The notes below the pieces were generated by a model. The model had not been told where the DNA came from and did not search any database. It saw nothing but the letters and a program-made list of their open reading frames with translations. Of a stretch of DNA of 64,000 bases, positions 21,636 to 32,780 are shown one piece after another (the stretch's first letter is position 1; each line of letters starts with the position of its first letter). Source of the DNA: Cephalotus follicularis (taxonomy: Eukaryota > Streptophyta > Magnoliopsida > Oxalidales > Cephalotaceae); assembly GCA_001972305.1 (NCBI GenBank), contig BDDD01000426.1, forward strand, positions 222,617 through 286,616. The letters run 5' to 3'. Both the position numbers and the translations under genes were made by a program.

Positions 21636-23381
21636 TGTAACACCCCCGATGGTGGGAACCCTTACAGGTCATAATACCAAACTAAACATGATAGAATATC
21701 TAAACATGAGCTTTACGCAAAACGGATGTGGTGGTCTGAAAACACATCTTATAACAAAACTAATGTTAAACAAAGTCTGAAAACTTTAACAATTCATAAA
21801 TAAAACAAACCATAATCCGATATCCAATACCGTTTAAGAAGAATCTAGTCTAATACTGTCCCAAAACATGACCAATACTACCGAAAACACAATGGACCAA
21901 CTCCTAGATGATCCTCTGACAAGTGGGTAACTCTCATCACACGTTTCCCCCGTCCTTCTGAAAACCTGCCGCATAGAAACAAAAACGCGGCTGAGCAAAC
22001 CTCAGTACGGATAAGGAAGTAAAACAGTAAACGGTGAACAAATAATTTGAACTTTAAAATTTAGCAAAGTAACATAATAAATATTCTTCAAAATGTAAGG
22101 CAGAATATTTAAAAACGAATAGTTATAAATCATCCTAATTTTACGAAAAACAGAATATCATAATTCAATACATTATCTGATTTCATAATCCCATAACAGA
22201 GAATTCTGACATACAGACATATATAGGTGCAAGGGGTTCGCGAGGCCCACATGCTCTGACGGAAAAGTCATGTACGGCACTACACAAACAATCCCAATAC
22301 TGAATCTTATCTTACAATAACTAGAGTCAACTCATACGCCTCAAAAGGATCCATATCCTACCCTCAGGATACATATTTAAGAGAGACGCCGTAGACCGAT
22401 CACACCGCCATGGTAGGTGTCACGTCCTTCGTGCCAAAGAACATGCCTATGATACCTCATAGGTAGGGTTTGTCTCTGTACGTTATTATGCCAAACCATT
22501 GTTTATTCGAAAACAACTTAAAACATACTTATGTATAAATACTGTCTCCAGACTTATCTGAAATTATTTAAAGAGAATCATTAACATACTTTCATATCTG
22601 AAATCATAATCTGATTCATATCTGAAGTTTAACATACTTCCTAAGGTGGAAGCCATGCCCAAAATAAATAACACATTTTCGATAGCGGAAAACATGCATA
22701 TTAAAATCAATATCCGATGTAACAATATTAAAATCCATTTCAATTAGATTATTATCAAAACGAGAATATCCGTATCAAAATTTAATTATGAATTTTCTTA
22801 CAATTAAAATCAGAAGCAAAATCATAGAAGCATAAATCCGATTCACTTTAACAATCAATAGGAGTATTTCAAAGAATGATGTATCCGTACCTTAGCTGGT
22901 CGAAAAATCTAAACAAACAAGAACACCAAACAAAAGCACCCTAGGAGTGTCCTAATCTCCACCACGGATGATATTAAGACCTAGACATTTAAGCCCAAAC
23001 ATCACATAACATAAAAAGAAGCAATCATCAAAACTGCCAGAGAAAGGGTCGACGGTTTATTCTTAGGCGTCTACGGTTTCATTGCATAAAAGGACAAAGC
23101 GCTGAGCAAAGCGTCGACTAAACACAGCATAAAGCAGTACAAAGCATCGCTCAAAACACAAGCGTCGACAGTTCGCGTCGAACACAGAATACCAATTGCA
23201 GAAAATCAATTGCAAAACATGATTAAATCCTATTTTTCATAAACAATGAGCATAAAAAACAACATGCATGTTCTGTGACATGTTATACCAGTTCAAAAAC
23301 GACAGTATATAACTATCTTAGTTCATGATCAAAAGTAAAACAAAAGTATGGAAATTTGAAGTAAAATTTTCTGGTTTAAAA
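21636..23381 (-). repeat. 3' LTR, missing its U3 start
   Basis: It aligns with 28135-29884 of the 5' LTR, but the first 800 or so bases (in transcription order) and the purine tract are absent. Only about 23 bases lie between the pol stop at 23405-23407 and the start of LTR homology. Its motif cluster at 23047-23183 matches that at 29545-29690. Confidence 0.9.
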
Positions 23382-23404
23382 CAAATCATAACCATACACA
23401 TACC

Positions 23405-26400
23405 TTATTCAAACAGGCGAGGATATTCTTCCCGAATATGCTCCTCCAACTCCCAAGTAGCTTCGCTTTCAGGATGATTCTTCCATAAGACTTATACAAA
23501 AGGGATGGTCTTACTACGAGTAACCCTCTCCTGTCTATCCAGAATAGCCTCAGCCTCCTCATCGCAAGACAAGTCCTCGCGAATGCTATCAAAAGGGTAG
23601 TGAACCACCTGCAAGGGATGGTACTGATAACCCCTCAACATAGACACATGGAACACATTATGGACATGAGATAACTGTGGAGGCAAAGCTAACCGGTAAA
23701 CAACAGCTCCAACCTTGTCAAGAACTTCAAACGGTCCGATAAACTGTGGACTCAACTTTCCTTTCAGGCCAAACCTTCGGACTCCTTTCCATGGTGAAAC
23801 TTTAAGAAATATGTGTTCACCAACTCTAAACTCCAATTCCCTTCGATGTTTGTCTGCATAACTCTTCTGTCGGGATTGAGCTGCCTTTAGTCTTACCCTA
23901 GCTACAGTCACTTTCTCCGTAGTGATCTGAACTAGCTCAAGTCCCTCGATAACTCTCTCTCTAACCTCATCCCAACATGTCGGAGCTCGACATTTCCTCC
24001 CATACAAAGCCTCAAACGGAGCCGTCCGAATGATAGCATGCCAACTATTATTATATGCTAACTCCACCAAGCTCAAATACTCATCCCAGTTTCTAGCCCA
24101 CACTAATGCACAAGACCTCAGCATGTCCTCTAAAGTCTGGATGGTCCTCTACGACTGCCCATCTGTCTGTGGGTGGAAAGTTGTACTGTAGTTGAGCCGT
24201 GTTCCCAAAGCCTTCTGGAATCCCTTCCAAAATCTAACGTGAAACGAGGATCCCTATCCGAAACAATGGATGCAGGTGTCCCTTGAAGTCTCACAATCTC
24301 TCGCTGGAAAACCTCCGCCAACCGATCTACAGAAAAGTCCTCCCGGATAGCCAAGAAATCTGTCGATTTAGTAAAACGATCCACCACTACCCAGATGGTA
24401 TCATTCCTTCTAAACGTCCTTGGCAATCCTGTAACAAAGTCCATCTCTAAGCTCTCCCATTTCAAAACTGGAACCTCCAAGGGCTGTAACAAACCACTGG
24501 CTCATTGGTGCTCAATCTTAACCTGCTGACAGACCAAACACCTCCCAACATACTCTGCTACATCCCTCTTCATTCCATTCCACCAGAAGTTTCGCTTCAA
24601 GTCCCTATACATTTTTGTAGAACCTGGATGTATAGAGAATGGAGAGCTATGCGCCTCTGACAAAACAGCATCTCTGATAGTAGTATCAACCGGCACACAC
24701 AACCGACTACCCAACCAGATCACTCCATATTCATCCACCCGAAACTCTGACTGTTTACCCTCATCAACATTCGGGACTAAGGCCCATAGTTCACCATCAT
24801 CACTCTGAGCTGCCTTAATCCGTGATATAAGGGGAGGCTTTATACTCATACCAGCCATATATCCTCCAGAACCCCGAACAAACAAGTTTAAGTCCAACCG
24901 TTCCATTTCTGCTATCAACTGGGGCTGTGTAAGCAAAGACGCTACACTCCCAGAACACTTCCTACTCAAAGCATCAGCTACCACATTTTCTTTACCAAGG
25001 TGGTACTGAATATTCAGGTCATAGTCTTTTAGAAGCTCCAACCACCTCCTCTGTCGCATGTTCAACTCCTTTTGCGCGAAGATGTACTTGAGACTCTTGT
25101 GATCAGTGAAAACATCACAAGTTTCTCCGTACAAATAGTGCCTCCAGATCTTCAACGCAAAAACCACAGCTGCTAACTCCAGATCATGTGTAGGGTAGTT
25201 CACTTCATAAGGCTTCAATTGTCTTGAAGCATAAGCTATCACATGACCGTGCTACATTAGAACATATCCCAAACCTTTCTTGGAAGCATCGCTGTAAATC
25301 TGGTATCCCCCTGACCCCAGACGGTAACCGAAGAATTGGTTCAGACACCAGACCATTCTTCAATTTCTCAAAACTTGCTTCCCTTTCTTCGTTCCACACA
25401 AACTTGGCTCCTTTTCTTAAAAGTTGTGTCAGTGGCAAGGCTATGGAGGAGAAGCCTTCCACAAACCGCCTATAGTAGCCTGCCAGACCCAAAAAGCTCC
25501 TAACTTCCATTACTATAGTAGGCCTAGGCCATTTGGTAATAGCCTCAACCTTAGCAAGATCCACACTAATACCATCTGCTGTAACCACATGGCCTAAGAA
25601 TGTCACCTGCTCCAACCAAAATTCACATTTTGAAAACTTCACATAAAGCTAATTCTTCCTCAAAATACCCAGCACTATACGAAGTTGAGCTTCATGTTCT
25701 TCTCTCGACTTGGAATACACAAGGATGTCATCAATGAACACAATCACAAACTTGTCCAAGTATTCATGAAACACTCGATTCATCAGACCCATAAAGACTG
25801 CCGATGCATTTGTAAGTCCAAATGGCATCACCAGAAACTCATAATGCCCGTACCGTGTACAAAAAGTAGTCTTGGCTATGTCTTCATCTTTCACCCGTAG
25901 CTGATGATAACCAGATCTCAAATCGATCTTAGAAAAATACCGTGCACCTTGGAGTTGATCAAAAAGGTCATCAATCCTAGGCAAAGGGTATTTATTTCTG
26001 ATGGTAATCCGGTTTAGCTCTCTGTAGTCTATTCATAATCTCATGGACCCGTCCTTCTTCCTGACAAAAAGAACTGGAGCTCCCCACGGTGAAACACTAG
26101 GCCGGATAAAACCCCAATCCAACAACTCTTGCAACTGCTCCTTCACTTCTTACAATTGTAACGGTGTCATTCTGTAAGGTGCTTTAGATATCGGTGCTGC
26201 TCCAAGAATGAGCTCGATAGTAAACTCCACTTCCCGGCAAACCCGGTAACTCCTCCGGAAACACATTTGAAAACTCTTTAACAACCAGATAGTCCTCAAG
26301 GAGAGGCTCATCCTTAGAGACACCTTTTACAAAAGCTAGGTAACCCTCAGCACCCTTAGCTACCAACTTTCGAGCCTTCAAAGTAGAAATAACCTTAACT

Positions 26401-27961
26401 TCTTGTCTCGGCTGTGAACCCTGATAAATAAAATCAGGCCTATGCACATACCCAAATAAAACCCTTTGAATATGATAGTCAATGTGGCACGATGGCGATC
26501 TAACCAATCCATGCCAAGAATCATGTCGAAGTCATACATATCTATCAGGAAAAGTTCCGCATCTCGAACACGATCATCAAAAGCGATAGTACAAGCACGA
26601 AAACATTCAGATATCACAACAGATGTCCCCATAGGAGTCAAAAGAACTAAAACTAGATCCAAAGATAGAGATGGCACCCCAAGATGTCGAACAAAAGACC
26701 TCACTACCACAAAGTGAGTCGATCCAGTATCATACAAAACATAAGCCATACGACTACAAACAAAGACATAACCCGAAACAGTACCTGGAGCACCCGCTGC
26801 CTGATGAGTAGTCAAAGCAAAGACTCGGCCACCTACATTGTGATGTCCTGTGTCTCTGCCATTACCTTTCCTCTCCTTTGATCGAGGATCTGTGCAATCC
26901 ATAAAATGATGGCCCTGTTGTTCGCACACAAAGCACGCTCCTGAAGCCTTGTAACAATTCCCAACTGGATGCCTCTTCCCACAAGTCTCGCACTGTTCAA
27001 TCTGAACATTGGGGTTGCCCCCACCAGTAGCTCCCTGATTCTGTCTTTGATCATTTCCAGCCTGTCCACCTCCTCGGTTATTATTTTTCTTTTGCTGCTT
27101 ACCATTTGGGCCCTTACCCTACTGTCCCGAGTTTTGGCCATTAGAATCTCCCCTATTTCTTTTCTTTTCTCCTTCTAAACGAGCGGCCTGAAAATCCAAC
27201 CTTTCCATTTCTATGTTCTTTGCGGCGTTCACAACCTCCGGCACATCCGCAAACCTTGAGTTAATCAGCTTACCCCTAAGCTGGTAGTGCAACCTCCATT
27301 TAAACCTTTCTGCCTGTTCCGCTGCTGATCCCGCCGCAGGTCCTGCAAAACCCACCAACCTGGTAAACCGGGCTAAAAACTCAGTAACAGATTCACCTTC
27401 CTTCTGTCTCATCATCAAAAACTCTCTTGCATAAGCCTCTTTATCAGCAGTGGGGAAATACTGCTGATAAAAGATCTCATAGAAATCAGACCAAGACAAA
27501 GTCTCAACAAAACCTCCACCCTTAGTTGTCTTCAAGGTCTTCCACCATGTCTAGGCATCGCCCTCCAGCTTATACGCAGCCAACTTAACCTTCTAATCAT
27601 CGCTGCATTCCAGCACATCGAAAATCTTCTCCAAATGAGCAATCCAGTGCTCAGCCTCCACTGGTGTTGGTGCCAAACTAAAGGATTGCAGTCTCTATTT
27701 TTGGAACCTCTCTAGCCATACATAAACTAGAGTATCCGGATGGTCCCCAGCTCCTCTAGCTTCATGAGCATCAACTGGTACATTCTCCTCAGCTACCTAC
27801 TCACGACGACCTTGCTCATGATTTTGCTGTTGCTGCATTACTCGGCTCACTTCCTGAGCCATAGCCTATCTAACCATCTCGTCCATTACGAGCTAATTTC
27901 TTTGTCCATCCTGTGCCACAACAGGTTCAGTTCTTGGAGGGGTGTTCCTTGTTCGTGCCAT
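23405..27961 (-). pseudogene. Gag-pol of the minus-strand Tekay-like element
   Basis: From an ATG at 27961 the order is Gag (PTPVEAEHWIAH), zinc knuckle CFVCEQQGHHFMDC (26894-26935), protease (YDTGSTHFVV), reverse transcriptase ([27 protein letters not shown]), RNase H ([28 protein letters not shown]) and integrase. The integrase has a zinc domain ([11 protein letters not shown] to CLVCQQVK), core motifs ([16 protein letters not shown]) and a GPFEVLDKVG domain. A chromodomain-like tail ends EATWELEEHIREEYPRLFE. Frameshifts occur near 26460, between RT and RNase H, and in integrase, with several stops. The codon for the third catalytic residue of integrase (normally in [12 protein letters not shown]) is TAG at 24149-24151. 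Confidence 0.93.
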
Positions 27962-28111
27962 CTATGCAACATAAAGCACGACAAGATAAAGACAATAGAA
28001 TTAGAGGGTCAAAACGAAAGACATATCAAAAGGTCACAATGAAAAAGTCCTAACCCAATGTCTACCCAATCTCACAGGTCAAACCTAGTTAGGTCTTCTA
28101 AGGAAACAAAA

Positions 28112-28129
28112 CCTATCTCTCTGATACCA
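28112..28129 (-). other. Primer binding site, methionine-tRNA type
   Basis: TGGTATCAGAGAGATAGG follows the 5' LTR end by five bases. TGGTATCAGAG is complementary to the 3' end of initiator methionine tRNA. Confidence 0.85.
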
Positions 28130-29544
28130 CAATCTGTAACACCCCCGATGGTGGGAGCCTTTACAGGTCATAATAGAAAACTAAACATGATAGAATATCT
28201 AAACATGAGCTTTATACAAAACGGATGCGGTGGTCTGAAAACATATCTTATAACAAAACTGATGTTAAACAAAGTCTGAAAACTTTAACAATTCAAAAAT
28301 AAAACAAACCATAATCCGATATCCAATACTGTTTAAGAAGAATCTAGTCTAATACTGTCCCAAAACATGACAAATACTACTGAAAACACAATGGACCAAC
28401 TCCTAGATGATCCTCTGACAAGTGGGTAACTCTCATCACACGTTTCCCCCATCCTTCTGAAAACCAGCCGCATAGAAACAAAAACGCGGCTGAGCAAATC
28501 TCAATACGGATAAGGAAGTAAAACAGTAAACGGTGAACAAATAATTTAAACTTTAAAATTTAGCAAAGTAACATAATAAATATTCTTCAAAATGTAAAGC
28601 AGAATATTTACAAACGAATAGTTATAAATCATCACAACTTTACGAAAAATAGAATATCATAATTAAAAACATTATTTGATTTCATAATCCCATAACAGAG
28701 AATTCTGACATACATACATATATAGGTGCAAGGGGTTTGCGAGGCCCACATGCTCTGATGGAAAAGTCATGTACGACATTACACAAACAATCCCAATACT
28801 GAATCTTATCTTACAATAACTAGAGTTGACTTATAAGCCTCAAAAGGATCCATATCCTACCCTCAGGATACATATTTAAGAGAGAGGTCGTAAACCGATC
28901 ACACCGCCACGGTAGGTGTCATGTACTCCGTGCCAAAGAACATGCCTATCATACCTCATAGGTAGGGTTTTTCTCTGTATGTTATTATGCCAAAACATTG
29001 TTTATTCGAAAACAACTTAAAACATACTTATGTATAAATACTGTCTCCAGACATATCTGAAATTATTTAAAGAGAATCATTAACATACTTTCACATCTGA
29101 AATCATAATCTGATTCGTATCTGAAGTTTAACATACTTCCTAAAGTGGAAGCCATGCCCAAAATAAATAACACATTTTCGATAGTGGAAAACATGCATAT
29201 TAAAATCAATATCCGATGTAACAATATTAAAATCCATTTCAATTAGATTATTATCAAAACGAGAATATTCGTATCAAAATTTAATTATGAATTTTATTAC
29301 AATTAAAATCAGGAGCAAAATCATAAAAGCGTAAATCCGATTCACTTTAACAATCAATAGGAGTATTTCAAAGAACGATGTATCCGTACCTTACCTGGTC
29401 AAAAAAACTAAACAAACACGAATACCAAACAAAAGCACCCTAGGAGTGTCCTAATCTCCACCACGGATGATATCAATACCTAGACATTTAAGCCCAAACA
29501 TCACATAACATAAAAAGAAGCAATCATCAAAACGGCAAGAGAAA

Positions 29545-29690
29545 GCGTCGACGGTTTATTCTTAGGCGTTGACGGTTTCATTGCATAAAAGGACAAAGCA
29601 CTGAGCAAAGCGTCGACTAAACACAGCATAAAGTAGTACAAAGCGGCGATGCTCAAAAGACAAGCGTCGATGGTTTGTGTCGAACACAGA
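29545..29690 (-). promoter_or_regulatory. GTCGAC-type motif cluster
   Basis: Four or five units such as AAGCGTCGACGGTTT, AGGCGTTGACGGTTTC and AAGCGTCGACTAAAC lie here. A second cluster at 30423-30560 has CAAAGCGTCGACAGTTT and two more. Confidence 0.55.
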
Positions 29691-29926
29691 ATACCAGTTG
29701 CAGAAAATCAGTTGTAAAACATGAGTAAATCCGATTTTTCATAAGCAATGAGCATATATTACAACATGTAGGTTTTGTGACATGTTATACCAGTTCAAAA
29801 ACGCCAGTATATAACTATCTTAGTGCATGATCAAAAGCAAAACAAAAGTATGGAAATTTGAAGTAAAATTTTCTGGTTTAAAATAGTTTATAAAACATAT
29901 ACTATAATCCAATTTTTCTGTGCACA

Positions 29927-29949
29927 ATATATATATATATATATATATA
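29927..29949. repeat. TA microsatellite
   Basis: An unbroken (AT)n run of about 23 bases in the 5' LTR. It is absent from the truncated 3' LTR. Confidence 0.9.
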
Positions 29950-30689
29950 ACATGATTCCTTTGTTTCTAAGCATCAGTATTACAAGTTATGCATAAAAAT
30001 CACATGAATGAACATATTAAAGTGATAGCAGAAATTCTTTCTCAACAGGGTCCTAAAAACACGATCAAAACGAATTCTAGCATGTTTTTATTAGAAACTA
30101 ACAGTTGATATATAAACTATGTAGTCAAAACTACAACTTTCATTTAGAAAATACCTTCAGAAGACATCAAGACGATGCAGATAAAATGTCAGAAAGTTGC
30201 TGTGTTGGTTTGTGAGAAATGCAGAAATGGGTTGAATTTTAAAAACAATTTGTCTGATTAATGCACAAATCCATGTTTAATGGCAAAATTAGGTATGTTA
30301 AAACATTTCCATATAGGTTAAGACGCATTCAGCTATTTAGGAAATCGAATGGCCAGCTTAAGGAAAGAATCCAACATTCCAAAAACACTGTCACCGTCCA
30401 AAACGAATAAGGAAGACTACCAAAGCGTCGACAGTTTCTCAAAAAGCGTCGACAGTTAAACACTTAAATACAAAACGTGTCGATGTCACGCGTTTAGGCG
30501 TCTATGTGTCCAACAACTCAGCCAAAGCGTCAACGATTCTGATTAAAATGTCGGCGCTTTGTGCCCAAAAATCCAAAATAAATGAAATCCAAAATCAAAA
30601 TCAAAGAGTTTACACACCATAGCATATAACAAGAGGTAAAAACCCAACATAAAACGATAAACATGTAAGCATAGAAACGGGATATTACA

Positions 30690-30731
30690 AGAAATGTTTT
30701 GGCTTTCATCGGTACTCATGTTCATGACCAT
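30690..30731 (-). pseudogene. Copia Y gag, first codons
   Basis: On the minus strand this encodes MSTDESQNIS, the start of a SIRE-like Gag, broken by the element ending at 30689 and continued at 21635. An upstream in-frame ATG (MVMN) exists; which start is used is unclear. Confidence 0.85.
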
Positions 30732-30777
30732 TTTAGGATCTTTAAATCTCTAGTAATTAAGAATAATAAGATTACCC

Positions 30778-30789
30778 TCTCTAATACCA
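30778..30789 (-). other. Primer binding site of copia Y
   Basis: TGGTATTAGAGA on the minus strand, two bases after the LTR end at 30792, is a one-base variant of the methionine-tRNA primer site TGGTATCAGAG. Confidence 0.8.
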
Positions 30790-31360
30790 CTTGAAAGTAC
30801 TATGAGAAAGGGGATGAATTGTAGTATGTGAGAAAATGTTAAACTTTTTCGAAATGAAGGTTTATGAACAAAAAATTAGTAATTCAAACCGATGTGCTAT
30901 GCAATACAAAAGCAATAAGTAAAAGACTTAAAAAGAATTGCAAGTAAAAGAGTAAGGGTGAAGAAATTGCAAACACAATTTTAGAGTGGTTCGACCAAAT
31001 TTCTAGTCTACATCCACTTTTCTCAAGACCTCCTTGAAATTCAACTAGTATCCAAGCTTGAATATAATCTCTGAATTTCTTTATGGGCACAATTTGGTAA
31101 ACCTTACAATGTGTGTTTAAACTCAAACACTAGACTTTCTAACCAAAGCCTATACAAGGGTTTAAAACAATTTACAATAAAGTGTTTAGTGTTTTGTATA
31201 ACCTTTATGATGTTTGATTTTGAATAAATAAACTCACTACAACACTCAAGATTAGAGAATAAGAGCTTTGTTTGAACTTGTAAGAAAAGTGCTTGAAGGA
31301 ATAATCACTTGGTAAGAGTTGGTAAGTATAATTAATTGTCTTCAGCTATAAAAAGGCCAC

Positions 31361-31370
31361 AATTTATACT
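31361..31370 (-). promoter_or_regulatory. Probable TATA box of the copia LTR
   Basis: AGTATAAATT on the minus strand, just downstream of the palindromic motif cluster. Confidence 0.4.
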
Positions 31371-31431
31371 TATTGAGTAAATAGAGCCATTGATGAGGAG
31401 AGAGGCTTCATTTGCATGTAAAAGTTACTAA

Positions 31432-31805
31432 CTGGATTAATGAAATGCAGCTTAAGCATCAACGATCATGTTGAAAGCGTCACCGCTTAGAGGTTACTGT
31501 TAGGGTCTAACTTTGAATCTTTGGTGTTAAGCATCACCGGTTAGCCTTTGACAGTCTCTGTGCTTTACTAAGCGCTGGAACTTTCACTTAAGTGTCGTCG
31601 GTTAAGCTTCCTTTAGAGGCTTATGAGTTGTGCTAAGCATTGAAGGTTTGGCCATTTATTGTCACATCTTTGTTTAATCGTTGCCGCTTTCCTTTTAAGT
31701 GTCTCTAGTTAGCCAAATTGAAATAGCTCGAAACCTACTGCCAACACTAAGCGCTAGCGGTTTCCTTAAGATTGAGCAATTTGCTTAAGCGCTGGCGCTT
31801 ACAAT
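31432..31805 (-). promoter_or_regulatory. Palindromic TAAGCGnnnnCGCTTA motif cluster
   Basis: About ten decayed units lie here, including GAAAGCGTCACCGCTTAG, TAAGCGCTAGCGGTTT and TTAAGCGCTGGCGCTTA, between the LTR start and the TATA box. Confidence 0.5.
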
Positions 31806-31972
31806 TTGGGAGTTTTCGCTTAGTCTATTTAAGCTTAAAACATGCTGAAAATGCCTCCAAATTGATTTTTCTTTGAACTTTCACTTATTACAACATCTTG
31901 CACATGTAGGAATATTATGTTAGAAGCAAATGTGTTATCATCGAAATTACGATTGAGACATAAATATCAACA

Positions 31973-31988
31973 ATCTCTCTTTTTTTTA
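31973..31988 (-). other. Polypurine tract of copia X
   Basis: AAAAAAAAGAGAGAT on the minus strand directly precedes the LTR start. It matches the AAAAAGGGGGAGAT tract at 60990-61005 in the related remnant. Confidence 0.7.
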
Positions 31989-32780
31989 TGATGACAAAAT
32001 TTTGCATAAAATATATAAGCTACAAGAGTTGAAATAAAGTTAGGCTTTCCCTTAAAGGATGAAGAGCTTGGAAATAGCTCCCCCTCAACAAAGGCATAAA
32101 TGTCAACATTATATACATCCAAATGTAGGTTTCTAGCAACTTAAAATACTAAATACATTCTCCCCCTTTTATGTATAACATCAAAAACAGTTATAACAAT
32201 ATTACAGCAACATTGAATATAATAACATTCAAGCTAGCAAACTTTCATTCAATGATCATTAAAAATATAACATTAAGTTCACAAGTTCACAATATCAAAC
32301 TTATCATAGAGCAAATAACATCAAACCAAAACATGACAATAGGAACATAACATCAAAGTTTTGAACAAAACATGATAAGGCAAGTGAGATAACGCAAATG
32401 TATGTGGCTAATCATCATCCGTCCCATCCTCATCCTCATCTTCTCGGTCTGTATCACCACCAACTTCTTCATTGTCTTCACTGCCTTCATTTCCTTCATT
32501 TTGAAGTTGTCGGTTCCTTGACTTGAGGGTGGAGAGACATCTTCATCATCAATTAATCCTGTCTTGATCAACTTCCTTTCCAATCTCTTTTATCTTTTTT
32601 CAATCCCCATTAGCTTGTTCATGATATGTTGAAGTGAGATTCAGGAGGATACAGCATTTAGAGCAATAGTGGAAGCAATGTCGGGAGTTTGATTCACTTC
32701 GGCTTCAATTCTATCTTGTCCTTCCCTTTTACCTTTATCTTGTTCATCCTCATTCGAGTCCTGGTCTCTAGGAATCCAAT

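Larger units (their letters stand above)
21636..30689 (-). mobile_element. Tekay-like Ty3/gypsy element inserted in copia gag
   Basis: On the minus strand it begins TGTAATATCCCG and ends GGGGGTGTTACA, with the target AGAAA on both sides (21631-21635 and 30690-30694). Removing it joins QNIS to KPPYFDD in copia gag. It holds a complete 5' LTR (28135-30689), a methionine-tRNA-like primer site, a gag-pol region and a truncated 3' LTR. The leader after the primer site is nearly identical to that of the plus-strand element at 52435-64000, so the two are close relatives with different LTRs. Confidence 0.95.
28135..30689 (-). repeat. 5' LTR of the minus-strand Tekay-like element
   Basis: At 2,555 bp this is the complete copy. 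It contains two clusters of GTCGAC-type motifs (30423-30560 and 29545-29690) with a (TA)n run between them. The end nearest the primer site is highly similar to 21636-23381. Confidence 0.94.
30792..31972 (-). repeat. SIRE-like copia LTR shared by elements X and Y
   Basis: On the minus strand it starts TGTTGATATTTATGTC and ends TACTTTCA. Copia X's purine tract and accessory ORF lie on one side, and copia Y's primer site and gag on the other. The LTR is therefore at once the 3' LTR of X and the 5' LTR of Y. Its start resembles that of the LTRs at 60989 and 63148 (TGTTGACGATTAAG). U3 carries the motif cluster at 31432-31805. Confidence 0.9.

Noticed and set aside
28112-28129. tRNA gene fragment
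   Set aside because: The match to initiator tRNA is confined to the primer site length, with no cloverleaf around it.
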